The notes beneath the pieces are model-generated. The model saw only the letters and a list, made by a program, of their open reading frames with translations. It made no database searches and was not told where the DNA came from. A DNA stretch of 64,000 nt from Clostridium carboxidivorans P7 (GTDB taxonomy: Bacteria; Bacillota; Clostridia; Clostridiales; Clostridiaceae). Below, one piece after another: positions 8,727 to 18,700 of the stretch (its first letter is position 1; each line of letters begins with the position of its first letter). Made by a program: the position numbers and the translations under genes. Location: positions 5,208,001-5,272,000 of the forward strand of contig NZ_CP011803.1 in the NCBI RefSeq assembly GCF_001038625.1, given 5' to 3'.

Positions 8727-9822
8727 TAATAAAGAAAATACGATAACTATTACCCAATTTGCAGTTATATTACTGGGCAGTATGATTGGAATTGGAATAT
8801 TAGTTTTGCCTAATGATGTAGTGAAGGTTGCAAAGCAGGATGGATGGATAGCATGCATAATAGGTATGCTATATCCTTTATATATGATTACTATGGCAAT
8901 GTATATGTGTAAAAAGTTTCCTAAAGACAATATACTAACATTAAGTAAAAGGTGTTTTGGAAAAATTATAGGTGGAATTTTTAATTTTATATTTGTAATG
9001 TTTTTCTTATTTTTGTTGACAGAGGTGGCAGCAGGAACATGTAATGTTTTTTTAATATATGTTGTAAATTTTTTGAGTAGAAAAAAAATAATAGCAATTA
9101 TACTTTTGGCTCCAGCTTTTATTGCGTATAAAGGTATTAATACACTTGGTAAGGTAGGAGAAATTATTTTTTGTTGTACTTTTCCTATACTTTTTATTCC
9201 TATAGCAGCCTTAAAACAAGGTAGTTTTTTAAATGTTATGCCTGTATTTGGTTCTGGAATAATAAATATAATAAAATCATCTAAAGAAACTGCGTTTTCA
9301 TATTCCGGAATAGAAGTTATATTCTTGATATACCCTTTCCTAGAAAACAGGGAAAAAATTAAACGTTACAGCATAGGGGCTGCAGTACTTACTTCAATTA
9401 TTTATACCTGGATAACTTTTGTAACTATATTTTATTTGGGAATTGAAACTATTCCTAAATTTTTATGGTCTGTTGTAACACTATCAGAATCTGTAATAAT
9501 ACCTGTAATAAATAGCTTTAGATATATATTCATGATGTTATGGTCTCTTATAATGTTTAGAACCATGTCTAATTTTTATTTTATGTTGGTTTACGGATTA
9601 AGCCAATTTACTAAGCATATAAGTAGAAAACAATTTGCTCTTTTGATGTATCCAATAGCTTTTTATTTATCTATAAAGTATGGAAATCCAACTATAAGGA
9701 GAAGTTTCTTAAGTAAGACAGTTCCTTTATATGTGCTCTTTAATTTAATATATGTTTCTGTTGTAGCCCTTTTACTTTTTATAAAAAAAGGAGATAAACA
9801 TGAAAAAAAAGTTACACATTAA
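8719..9822 (+). CDS. gerAB: Spore germinant receptor subunit B (GerB, APC-like permease), first copy
   Basis: A 367-residue polytopic protein of about ten membrane helices in the endospore germination permease family, related to amino-acid transporters. It binds germinant in the inner spore membrane. The start is supported by GGAGGGGC eight bases upstream, inside the end of gerAA. The family motifs LLGSMIGIGILVLPNDVVK and VMPVFGSGIINIIKSSKETAFSYSGIE are clear. Its stop lies inside the gerAC frame (23-base overlap), indicating translational coupling A-B-C. It is clearly paralogous to the B subunit at 12145 (about half of residues identical by eye), so the two may recognise different germinants. 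Confidence 0.94.
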   Translation: MGNNKENTITITQFAVILLGSMIGIGILVLPNDVVKVAKQDGWIACIIGMLYPLYMITMAMYMCKKFPKDNILTLSKRCFGKIIGGIFNFIFVMFFLFLLTEVAAGTCNVFLIYVVNFLSRKKIIAIILLAPAFIAYKGINTLGKVGEIIFCCTFPILFIPIAALKQGSFLNVMPVFGSGIINIIKSSKETAFSYSGIEVIFLIYPFLENREKIKRYSIGAAVLTSIIYTWITFVTIFYLGIETIPKFLWSVVTLSESVIIPVINSFRYIFMMLWSLIMFRTMSNFYFMLVYGLSQFTKHISRKQFALLMYPIAFYLSIKYGNPTIRRSFLSKTVPLYVLFNLIYVSVVALLLFIKKGDKHEKKVTH

Positions 9823-10918
9823 GTTTATTATTTCCATAATACTAAGTGCAATTTTCTTATGGAGCTTTATAGGTTCAAAGGGTGAATTAGTAGAAAATCT
9901 ATCTGTACCTATAGGAATAGGAATGGATATAGTAAAAAACACAAAACAAGATGAATTATATAGGCTTCCCATTGCTTTATATGTTTTTGATCCTTCTGGT
10001 AATACAACAAGTAGTGTTATTACTGGAGAAGCTAGTACTATGGGAGATACTAGGGAAAACAGGCAGGTAAAAAATAATAAAAGGTATTTATTAGGATTGG
10101 AAAAAGTATATGTAATAAGTGAAAGTTTTGCTAAAGATGGAGTTCATGAAATGATAGATATACTAGTTCATAATCCTCAAATAAATGATAAGGCCTTTAT
10201 GACAGTTTGTAAGGGAAAATCTGAGGATATCTTAAAATATAAAGTAGAAGGATATGCTAATTCAACGGAATTTATAGAAGGAATGATTAAAAACTCTAAT
10301 TATTTTAATTTTTTTGCGCAGCAATATACCATGATGGATTTAGTAGTGAGAATGGATGCAGAAGGAAGAAGCACTATACTTCCATATTTAGAAATAAAGG
10401 AAAATGGTGTTGAAATTACAGGTGTTGCTGTATTTAAAAAGGATAAAATGGTGGCAAAATTAGATATTATGGAAGCTAAAATAGCCAATTTGCTTAGAGA
10501 AAACAAAGTACAAGGTATGTTAAGTATACAAAAAAATTCAAAAGAATATATAAATTATTATGCACAATCTAAAAGGAAAGTTAAATGTTATAAAGAAGGT
10601 GAAAAATTTAAATTTATAATAAATTTAAATTTAAAAGGTACTATAGCATCAAATGAATTATATAAGAATTTCAATAAAGATCCTAAAGTGTTAAAAGAGT
10701 TTACAAATGAAATGGAAAATTCAATAAAAAAACAATGTGAAAATTTTTTAAGTAAGGCTAAATGTGAATATAAAGTAGATTTTTTGGATTTAGGAAGAGT
10801 GGCAGCAGCCAAATACGGAAGAGAAACAGGAGTAGATTGGAATAAGGTTATTTGTGAATCAGATATAGAAGTAAATGTAAAAGTTAAAGTTGATACTGAA
10901 GGCAGGGGAGAATATTAA
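9800..10918 (+). CDS. gerAC: Spore germinant receptor subunit C (Ger(x)C), first copy, no lipobox
   Basis: A 372-residue Ger(x)C-family protein. A basic N-terminus and one hydrophobic helix (about residues 8-24) are followed by ELVENLSVPIGIGMDI, the conserved family start region, and the C-terminal VDFLDLGRVAAAKYG and GVDWNKV motifs. Most family members are lipoproteins with a cysteine before the W-D-x-x-E-I motif. Here the segment reads FLWSFIGSKGELVENL, with no cysteine in the first 60 residues. The protein is therefore probably held by an uncleaved signal anchor. AAAAAGGAG precedes the ATG, within the end of gerAB. It is about 60 percent identical by eye to the next gene, a tandem duplicate. 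Confidence 0.93.
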   Translation: MKKKLHIKFIISIILSAIFLWSFIGSKGELVENLSVPIGIGMDIVKNTKQDELYRLPIALYVFDPSGNTTSSVITGEASTMGDTRENRQVKNNKRYLLGLEKVYVISESFAKDGVHEMIDILVHNPQINDKAFMTVCKGKSEDILKYKVEGYANSTEFIEGMIKNSNYFNFFAQQYTMMDLVVRMDAEGRSTILPYLEIKENGVEITGVAVFKKDKMVAKLDIMEAKIANLLRENKVQGMLSIQKNSKEYINYYAQSKRKVKCYKEGEKFKFIINLNLKGTIASNELYKNFNKDPKVLKEFTNEMENSIKKQCENFLSKAKCEYKVDFLDLGRVAAAKYGRETGVDWNKVICESDIEVNVKVKVDTEGRGEY

Positions 10919-10947
10919 ATCTTTAAGGGTTATTAAAAGGTGAAAAA

Positions 10948-12075
10948 ATGGTTAAACATGCAAAAAAAAGTCTTAAGAGTACAATTATTAAAATAGCTAT
11001 TGTAATGATTTTTTTGTGGAGTTTTATAGGTACTAAAGGTCAATTAATAGAGGATTTAGCTATTCCTATAGGTATAGGATATGACTTAGAAAAAAGAAAT
11101 AAAGAAGATGTAGATTATAGCATTCCTATTGCCACATATATAAGTGATCCTTCAGGAGAGATAAAAAGTGAGGTTATTACTGGTAAAGCTAAAAATGTAG
11201 GTGAAACTAGAGGCAATAGACAATTAAGGTCTGAAAAGAAATTTTTATTAGGATTAGAAAAAGTACTTATAATAAGTGAAAGTTATGCTCAATATGGTAT
11301 CAATAATATTTTAGATATATTGTTAAATAGTCCCCAAGTAAATGATAAGGCGGTTATGATAGTTTGCAAAGGAAAAGCTGAAGATATTTTAAAGTATAAA
11401 ATTGAAGGATATCCAAATGCTGCAGAATATATAGAATCATTAATTTTAAACTCTAGATATTATAATTTTTTTTCTGGTCAATATAATTTTATAAATTCAA
11501 TAGCAAGGGTGGATGCTGAAGGGAGAAATTTAGTACTTCCTTATATAGAATTAAAAGAAAATTTACCTCAAGTTACGGGTGTTGCCATATTCAAAGGTGA
11601 TAAAATGATAACAAAATTAGATTTACAAGAAGCTAAAATTGTAAATTTGCTAAGGAAAGATAGTGGAGGAGGAATATTTACTATAAAAAAAGGGTCTAAG
11701 AGGTATATAGACTATGAGACAAAGGTTAAACGTAAAGTTAAATGTTATAAGCAAGGTGAAAAATATAAATTTATAATTGATTTAAATTTAAATGGTGTTA
11801 TAGCATCAAATGAATTATATGAAAATCTTAATAAAGATCCAAAAGTTCAGAAAGAATTTGTTAAAGATATGGAAGCTTCAATAAAAAAAACATGTCAGGA
11901 TTTTATAAATAATGCTAAATCTCAATATAAAATGGATTTTTTAAGTTTAGGTAAATATGCAGCTGCCAAGTATGGGAGGCATACTGGTGTAGATTGGAAT
12001 AAGGTAGTAAGTGAATCTGATATATATGTAAATGTAAAAGTTAAAATAAACGCTGAAGGTAGAGGAGAATATTAA
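10948..12075 (+). CDS. gerAC: Spore germinant receptor subunit C, second copy, no lipobox
   Basis: A 375-residue Ger(x)C paralogue of the preceding gene, 29 bases downstream. It has the same architecture: a basic start, one hydrophobic helix (about residues 14-30), IEDLAIPIGIGYDLE, and the C-terminal MDFLSLGKYAAAKYG, GVDWNKV and VKINAEGRGEY. Again no cysteine stands at the lipobox position (FLWSFIGTKGQLIEDL), so the loss predates the duplication. The start ATG follows AAAAGGTGA. It probably pairs with the B subunit immediately downstream, while sharing the single A subunit at 7233 (inference). Confidence 0.93.
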   Translation: MVKHAKKSLKSTIIKIAIVMIFLWSFIGTKGQLIEDLAIPIGIGYDLEKRNKEDVDYSIPIATYISDPSGEIKSEVITGKAKNVGETRGNRQLRSEKKFLLGLEKVLIISESYAQYGINNILDILLNSPQVNDKAVMIVCKGKAEDILKYKIEGYPNAAEYIESLILNSRYYNFFSGQYNFINSIARVDAEGRNLVLPYIELKENLPQVTGVAIFKGDKMITKLDLQEAKIVNLLRKDSGGGIFTIKKGSKRYIDYETKVKRKVKCYKQGEKYKFIIDLNLNGVIASNELYENLNKDPKVQKEFVKDMEASIKKTCQDFINNAKSQYKMDFLSLGKYAAAKYGRHTGVDWNKVVSESDIYVNVKVKINAEGRGEY

Positions 12076-12144
12076 AAAGATATTATTAGCTTTAGTTATA
12101 TAATACAAAAGTAAATTTTGGGTATAAGTTTAGGAGAGAAATGA

Positions 12145-13236
12145 ATGAATAATAAAGATATTTTTTTAACTGAAAATCAACTGACTTCTATACTAGTTGG
12201 AAGTATGATTGGAAGTTCAGTGTTAACGCTACCTGCTGACGTTATAAAAGATGCTCAGCAAGATGGATGGATATCTTGTATATTTGGTTTAATATACCCT
12301 ATATATATGATCTTTATAGCAAACTATCTGTATAAAAAGTTTCCTAAAGAAAATATATTAGTTTTAAGTAAAAAGTGTTTTGGTAAAATTATAGGTACCA
12401 TATTAAATTTTATATTTATATCATTTTTTTTATTAATATTAACGGAAGCAGCTTCAGGAATAGCAAATTTACTTAAAATATATATGATATTTTTTCTAGA
12501 TAAAAATAAAATTTTAATAACAATACTTTTGCCAGCAGCTTTTGTTGCATATAAAGGAATTAAACCTCTTGGAAAGGCTAATGAAATTATTTTTTATTTG
12601 ACTCTTGTTTCATTTTTTATTCCTATAGTTGCCTTAAAAGAAGGTATGATGATAAATGTAATGCCTGTATTTGGTTCTGGTGTAGTTAATATGATAAAAT
12701 CTACAAAGGAAACTGCCCTTGCTTATTCTGGTATGGAAATTTTATTTTTGATTTATCCTTTTTTAGAAGAAAATAAAAGTTTGAAGAAATGTGGGTTAAT
12801 GAGCTTGTTAATTACTGGAAGTGTATATACTTGGTTTACTTTTATTACTATATATTATTTGGGTATAGATATTGTTCCTAAGTTTATATGGCCTGTAGTT
12901 ACTGTAACAGAAGCTTTAACACTACCTATTATAAATAGTTTTAGATATGTATTTATAGTAATGTGGACTTTAATAATGATTAAAATCATATCAAATTACT
13001 ATTATTCATTTACTTTTGGATTAAATGAAATAATTAAAAAAGTACAGAGAAAAGATTTTATCATTATTATGTATCCTATAATTTTCTATATATCTTCTAA
13101 ATATGAAAATACTATAATAAGGGGTGCATTTGCTAGTAAGCTTATACCTATATATGTGTTATTTAATTTATCATATGTTTCTTTAACAGCACTTTTAATA
13201 AGTATAAATAATAGAAAAATTTTAATTAAAAAATAA
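12145..13236 (+). CDS. gerAB: Spore germinant receptor subunit B, second copy
   Basis: A 363-residue endospore germination permease with about ten membrane helices, paralogous to the gene at 8719. Matching segments include ILVGSMIGSSVLTLPADVIK, DAQQDGWISCIFGLIYP and VMPVFGSGVVNMIKSTKETA. Differences cluster in the helices expected to line the ligand pocket. TTTAGGAGAG precedes the ATG at 12145, nine to ten bases away. It is the last gene of the germination cluster and has no A subunit of its own. About 70 bases separate it from the preceding gene, so it could be co-transcribed. No obvious terminator follows before the HD-GYP gene. Confidence 0.93.
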   Translation: MNNKDIFLTENQLTSILVGSMIGSSVLTLPADVIKDAQQDGWISCIFGLIYPIYMIFIANYLYKKFPKENILVLSKKCFGKIIGTILNFIFISFFLLILTEAASGIANLLKIYMIFFLDKNKILITILLPAAFVAYKGIKPLGKANEIIFYLTLVSFFIPIVALKEGMMINVMPVFGSGVVNMIKSTKETALAYSGMEILFLIYPFLEENKSLKKCGLMSLLITGSVYTWFTFITIYYLGIDIVPKFIWPVVTVTEALTLPIINSFRYVFIVMWTLIMIKIISNYYYSFTFGLNEIIKKVQRKDFIIIMYPIIFYISSKYENTIIRGAFASKLIPIYVLFNLSYVSLTALLISINNRKILIKK

Positions 13237-13327
13237 TTCATTCATTAAGTTGAATATTTACTATTTATCAATTAAAATATTAATATAGTTTTAATTTTTA
13301 TTCCATTTGAAGAATGGGGATATTATT

Positions 13328-14386
13328 ATGAGATTTGAATTGGTAAGAAATTTAAAGGGTGATGAAGTATTAGGAAAAACGTTATTTGATGGATATGGAA
13401 AGGTGCTGTTGCCTTCAGGCACAAAATTAAATACTCCATATATAAATAGAATAAAACAAAGTGGATTTTATTATATTTATATAGAAGATAACGAATTAGA
13501 TGATGTTAAAGAAGATAAAAAAATTGATGAATTAAAGCAATCAACCATTGAGAGACTTCCTAGTATATTTGCAAGTATAATGCAGGGAGATGTCAATACC
13601 ATTAAAGAATCTTTTAAAATTGTAGAAAATTTAGCTGAATATATTGCTGAAGAAGGTGATATGAATACTAATTTGTATGAAATTAGTAGGTATGATAATT
13701 ACACATATATTCATTGTGTAGATACAGCAATTATGTCCATATTTTTAGGTCGTTCTTTAAATTTAAAAAAAGAAGAATTAACGGAATTAGGAATTTCAGC
13801 AATACTACATGATATAGGCAAAATAAAAATTTCAAATGGAATTATAAATAAAAAAGAACCTCTTACTGCAGAAGAGTTTGAGGAAATTAAGAAACATCCA
13901 GTATATGGTTATGAGATTTTAAAAGAAGCTGGAATAAATAATAAAAATATTCTATGTGCAGTAGCAGAGCATCATGAAAGAGTAGATGGACAAGGCTATC
14001 CTAATGGAATAAGTGGAGATAAAATTTGGTATTATGCAAAAATTATTAGTGTTTGTGATGTTTTTACAGCCTTAAGTGCTAATAGAGCTTATAGAGAAAG
14101 ATTCAATCCAAATGAAGCTTATGAGTATATAATATCCAATGCGAGTACTATGTTTGAAAGTAATATAGTACAAAAATTCAAGGAAAACTTTTTTATTTAT
14201 CCATTAGGGTGTTGTGTAAAACTTTCCAATGGAGTGGAAGGATATGTGGTAAAGCAAAATAAATATTTTCCAGACAGACCTGTTATAAGAGTTAAATATG
14301 ATCATATTACAAAAGAAAAAATAAATAACTATGAAATCGATCTATTAACAACATATAATACAATTATAGAATCTCTTGTTTATTAG
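13328..14386 (+). CDS. HD-GYP domain cyclic-di-GMP phosphodiesterase
   Basis: A 352-residue soluble protein. The N-terminal region (about residues 1-60; VLGKTLFDGYGKVLLPSGTK) resembles the small beta domain often found before HD-GYP. The HD-GYP domain follows with DTAIMSIFLG, the metal-binding His161-Asp162 (LHDIGKIKI), HPVYGYEIL, HHERVDGQGYP with HH at 215-216 and GYP at 223-225. All catalytic residues are present, so hydrolysis of c-di-GMP is expected. The ATG at 13328 has GGGGA seven bases upstream; a TTG at 13307 in frame lacks a site. It lies 32 bases before a GGDEF gene, forming an opposed make-and-break c-di-GMP pair. Confidence 0.9.
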   Translation: MRFELVRNLKGDEVLGKTLFDGYGKVLLPSGTKLNTPYINRIKQSGFYYIYIEDNELDDVKEDKKIDELKQSTIERLPSIFASIMQGDVNTIKESFKIVENLAEYIAEEGDMNTNLYEISRYDNYTYIHCVDTAIMSIFLGRSLNLKKEELTELGISAILHDIGKIKISNGIINKKEPLTAEEFEEIKKHPVYGYEILKEAGINNKNILCAVAEHHERVDGQGYPNGISGDKIWYYAKIISVCDVFTALSANRAYRERFNPNEAYEYIISNASTMFESNIVQKFKENFFIYPLGCCVKLSNGVEGYVVKQNKYFPDRPVIRVKYDHITKEKINNYEIDLLTTYNTIIESLVY

Positions 14387-14418
14387 AGTGTACTATAAAT
14401 AAAATAAAGGAGATTTAT

Positions 14419-15477
14419 ATGTTATCATTGCAAGATAATTATAATCAACTAAAGAATGATTATGAAAGCTACCAGAAAATGGCTGAAGGGATAATTCAAA
14501 AACAAAATGCTAAAATAATGGAGCTAGATAAAAAACTAGATATGATGTCTCTTATAGTAGAAATTAGTGAGTATATAAATAAACGTCTCGGCAGTAGCGA
14601 GATTGTTTCTATGATAAATGACATAATGATAGGTATTTTAGGAGTTACATATTCTAGTGTTTATTTAGTACAAAATAGGAAATTAAAATTAAAAGTTTCT
14701 AATTTGAAAGATACTAATCATCACTATTCAGTTAATGATTTTAATAAAAAAAATTTTAAATTAGAAACTAGTATTTTTAATGATGTTGAAAATATATCTG
14801 AAGATAAAAGCATTGAAATACATTCATCTATATTTATGCCAATTTATTTGAAAAATAATATTTTAGGTGCTATTGTAGTAGAACACAATAGGTATAATTA
14901 TTTGACGCAAGAGCATATAAAACTTCTAACTGCCTTGAGTAATCATTTAGCTATATGTTTAGAAAATAATAGTCTTTACAATAGAATAAAAGAAAATTCA
15001 CAAATAGATGGGTTGACTGGATTGTATAATAGAAGTTACTTTTTTTCTATTATGGAAAATAAGCTAAAAGATTATAGAGAAAAAATTACAATAATTATGA
15101 TAGATATAGATAATTTTAAAAAATGTAATGATACATTTGGTCATCAATATGGAGATTATGTTTTAAAAGAAATTTCTAAAATTATAAAAGAAAATCTTAG
15201 AAAAGATGATATTATAGCTAGATATGGTGGAGAAGAAATAATAGTATATATGTTTGACATGAAAAATGTAAATGATATATACCGTAGAATGGATTATATA
15301 AGAAGTGTTATAGAGAAAAGTGTAATAAGTTATAAAAATATAGAATCTAATGTTACTGTTTCTATGGGAATAGGTATCAGTAACAAAACAGATACATCTT
15401 TAGAGAAAATTATAGAGAAAGCAGACCAAAATTTATATAAGGCTAAAGACCTAGGAAAAAATAGAGTGATTTTTTAA
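14419..15477 (+). CDS. GAF-GGDEF diguanylate cyclase
   Basis: A 352-residue cytosolic protein with three parts: an N-terminal coiled coil (about residues 1-50, Gln/Lys-rich), a GAF domain (about 55-185) and a GGDEF domain (about 190-352; DGLTGLYNRSYF, MIDIDNFKKCNDTFGHQYGD). The active-site loop reads G270-G-E-E-I274, a conservative variant of GGEEF. The product-inhibition I-site R261-K-D-D264 sits five residues before it. It is thus likely an active, feedback-inhibited synthase of c-di-GMP. AAAGGAGA precedes the ATG. The last codons form the left arm of the terminator at 15455-15499. Confidence 0.92.
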   Translation: MLSLQDNYNQLKNDYESYQKMAEGIIQKQNAKIMELDKKLDMMSLIVEISEYINKRLGSSEIVSMINDIMIGILGVTYSSVYLVQNRKLKLKVSNLKDTNHHYSVNDFNKKNFKLETSIFNDVENISEDKSIEIHSSIFMPIYLKNNILGAIVVEHNRYNYLTQEHIKLLTALSNHLAICLENNSLYNRIKENSQIDGLTGLYNRSYFFSIMENKLKDYREKITIIMIDIDNFKKCNDTFGHQYGDYVLKEISKIIKENLRKDDIIARYGGEEIIVYMFDMKNVNDIYRRMDYIRSVIEKSVISYKNIESNVTVSMGIGISNKTDTSLEKIIEKADQNLYKAKDLGKNRVIF

Positions 15478-15499
15478 TGAAAAATCACTCTATTTTTTA
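15455..15499 (+). terminator. Terminator embedded in the end of the GGDEF gene
   Basis: AAAAAATAGAGTGATTTTT and AAAAATCACTCTATTTTTT form a near-perfect stem around TAATG. The stop codon TAA at 15475-15477 lies in the loop. The T-tract is at 15493-15499. It ends the c-di-GMP operon. Confidence 0.93.
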
Positions 15500-15650
15500 G
15501 AGGACAATGAAGGTGAGTTTTTTTCCTTACGTCAGAAAACTAATTTATTTTGAAGCTTGTTTTGCTAACGCAAAACAAGCTTCAAATTTATATAAGTCAG
15601 CAATATTTCGCTTTAGCGAAATGAGTTATCAAAAGTTTAATTAAAGTTTT
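15500..15650. repeat. Foldback repeat element, family 1, copy A
   Basis: Non-coding stretch between the GGDEF terminator and addA. It begins GAGGACAATGAAGGTGAG, contains a perfect 14-bp stem with a 4-base loop at 15553-15584 (GAAGCTTGTTTTGC / TAAC), a second hairpin ATTTCGC-TTTA-GCGAAAT at 15606-15623, and ends near TTTAATTAAAG. In reverse complement it matches the element at 28429-28634 over most of its length (shared AAATTTATAT-AGTCAGCAAT and TTTCGCTTTAGCGAAA). Only one terminal repeat is recognisable here. The rest of 15651-15790 is AT-rich, with no gene seen. Confidence 0.8.
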
Positions 15651-15790
15651 GTATGTGCTAAAGTAATTATAAATAAGTTTAAAGTAATTTTTATAGGAAA
15701 TAATAGAGGAGAATAACATTTTATATTGAATAATTAAGTAGAAGAAAATAAGTTTTTACTTACATAATAAATCAAGATTGGGTGATAAGT

Positions 15791-18700
15791 ATGGACACAA
15801 AGTGGACGCAAGAACAAAGAGAAGCAATTTTCACAAAGAATTGTAATCTTTTAGTAGCAGCAGGAGCAGGGGCAGGAAAAACAGCAGTGCTTGTAGAAAG
15901 AATAATACAAAAAATAACGGATAATGAAGATGATGTAGATGTAGATAAACTTTTAGTTGTTACTTTTACTAATGCAGCTGCTTCTGAAATGAGGGAAAGG
16001 ATTGGAGACGCTATTTCAAAAAAGTTGGAGGTTATGCCTGAATCAAAAAATCTTCAAAAACAGCTGATGTTGTTAAACAAATCAAATATAATGACTATAC
16101 ATTCTTTTTGTCTTCAGGTTATTAAAAATAATTTTCATATTATAGATTTAGACCCTAATTTTAGAGTTTGTGATGAAACTGAATCCATACTTTTGAAACA
16201 GGAAACCATTGATGAAGTTTTTGAGGATAAATATGAGCAAAGTGATGAAGGCTTTATACAACTTGTAAAATGCTATGGAGGAAAAAATGACTTTAAAGTT
16301 GAAAATATGATATTAGATTTATATGAGTTTGCCAAAAGTAATCCATGGCCTGAAAAGTGGATTTCAACAATGGTAGAAAGATTTAATGTTGAAGAGGATT
16401 TTAACTTTGAAAAATCTCCCTGGTTCCCTGTAATTTTAGACTATATGATAGTTGAATTACAAGGCTGCAAAAGTAAAATGGAGAAAGCAATAGAAATAGT
16501 AGAAAATGCTCAAGGTATAAATTACTATTTAGAACCTATGAAAAAAGATTTGCAAAATATAAACAATATAATGCAATGCATAAGTTTAGAAGAGTTAAAA
16601 TATCAATTTGATAATTTACAGTTTGAAAAACTTCCTGTGAAAAGGAATAAGGATGCTGATAAAGAAGCAAAGGAAAAGTCAAAGAAAATAAGAGATGATG
16701 TAAAGAAAAAAATTACTGAAATATCAGAAGATATTTTTTTGAAAATGAGCAGTATGGGTAAGGACTTAAAAGAAATGTATCCTAAAATGAAGTCTTTAGG
16801 AAAAATAGTAATGGAGTTTAATGAAAGATATGGAGCTAAAAAAAGAGAAAGAGGATTAGTTGATTTTAATGACATTGAACATTTTTGTCTTAATATACTT
16901 ATAGATACGAAGGAGAACGGAGATATAACACCTTCAAAAATAGCATTGGAGTATAGACAAAAATTTGAGGAAATACTTATAGATGAGTATCAAGATAGTA
17001 ATGAAGTACAAGAGGTAATTATGAATGCTATCTCTAAAAAAAATGATATACCAAATACATTTATGGTTGGAGATGTGAAACAAAGCATATACAGGTTTAG
17101 GCAAGCTAAGCCAGAATTGTTTTTAGATAAATATAATAGGTATTCAGATAATAGAGTGGGAAATGAGAGAAAAATAAAGCTTTTTAAAAATTTTAGGAGC
17201 AGACCTGAAATAATTTTTGCAGTTAATTATGTATTTAATCAGATAATGTCCGTGAATATAGGTGAGCTTGAATATGATGAAGGAGAAATGTTAAAAAGCG
17301 GAGCGGATTTTCCAGAATTAGGAGAAAATGTCATGGATGCCGAAAGTAAAATAGAACTTCATTTATTAGATAAAAAAGATAATGAGGTATGTGAAGACAA
17401 TAGTCAGAATCCAGAAGGTGCTGAAGCTGAAAATATTAATGAGGAAACTCCAGATAATATACAAATAGAAGCTAGATTAGTAGGAAAAAGAATAATAGAT
17501 TTAATAAATAATGAGAAATTTAAAGTGTACGATAAAGACGAAAAAAAGTATAGAAATGTTACGTATAAAGATATAGTAATCTTATTAAGAACTACATCAA
17601 ATTGGGCACCTACTTTTGTAGAAGAACTTAAAAGTTTTGGTATACCTGTATTTGCAGATACTAATACTGGGTATTTTGATAATATAGAAATAAGAACTAT
17701 AATTTCTCTCCTTCAGATAATTGACAATCCTATTCAAGATATTCCTCTATTATCCATACTTAGATCTCCTATAGAGGGATTTTCATCAGAAGAAATTATA
17801 GATATAAGAATGGTAGATAGAAATATAAATTTCTTTAGTGCATTAAAGATAATAATAGAAAGTGATGATGCAGATGAGAGAATTAAACATGTAAGCAAGG
17901 AACTTAAAGATAAGGTAAGTAATTTTCTTAACAAGCTTAAAAAATGGAGAAAAAAATCTTTATATATGCCTATTGATGAATTTATATGGTACATTTACAC
18001 TGATACAGGATACTATGGTTTTGTTGGGGCTATGCCTGGAGGAAAACAAAGACAGGCTAACTTAAGAATTTTGTTCCAAAGGGCTAAACAATATGAAAGT
18101 ACAAGTTATAAAGGTTTATTTAATTTTATAAATTTCATAAACAAGCTAAGAAATAGCAGTGGAGATATGGGGAGTGCTAAAATTCTTGGAGAAAATGAAG
18201 ATGTTGTAAGAATTATGAGTGTGCATAAAAGTAAGGGGTTAGAATTTCCTGTAGTTATACTTTCGGGAACAGGTAAGAATTTTAATTTGATGGATATGAA
18301 CAGAAGTGTACTCTTTCATAGTGAACTAGGGTTGGGACCAGAATATGTAAACATAGATAGAAGGATTAGTTATCCAACTATTGCTAAACAGGTACTTAAA
18401 AAGAAAATAAAAGTTGAAACCCTATCTGAAGAAATGAGAATACTATATGTAGCACTTACAAGAGCAAAAGAAAAACTTATAATAACAGGTACTGCTAAGG
18501 ATCTAGAAAAAACTTCAGAAAAATGGTGTGAAGCTATAAAGTATGAAGAAGGAAAAATACCTGAATATGTGGTGATAAATGCTAAAAACTATTTAGATTG
18601 GATAGTACCAGCTGTAGCTAAGCATCTATCTGGAAAGGTTATAAGAGATATAGGTGGTGTGTATGATTTTGAACCTTTAGTAGATGATAAGTCTAAATGG

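Noticed and set aside
15500-15650. tRNA or other known structured RNA
   Set aside because: The hairpins do not form a cloverleaf and there is no T-loop or anticodon arm; similarity to the 28.4 kb element explains them better.
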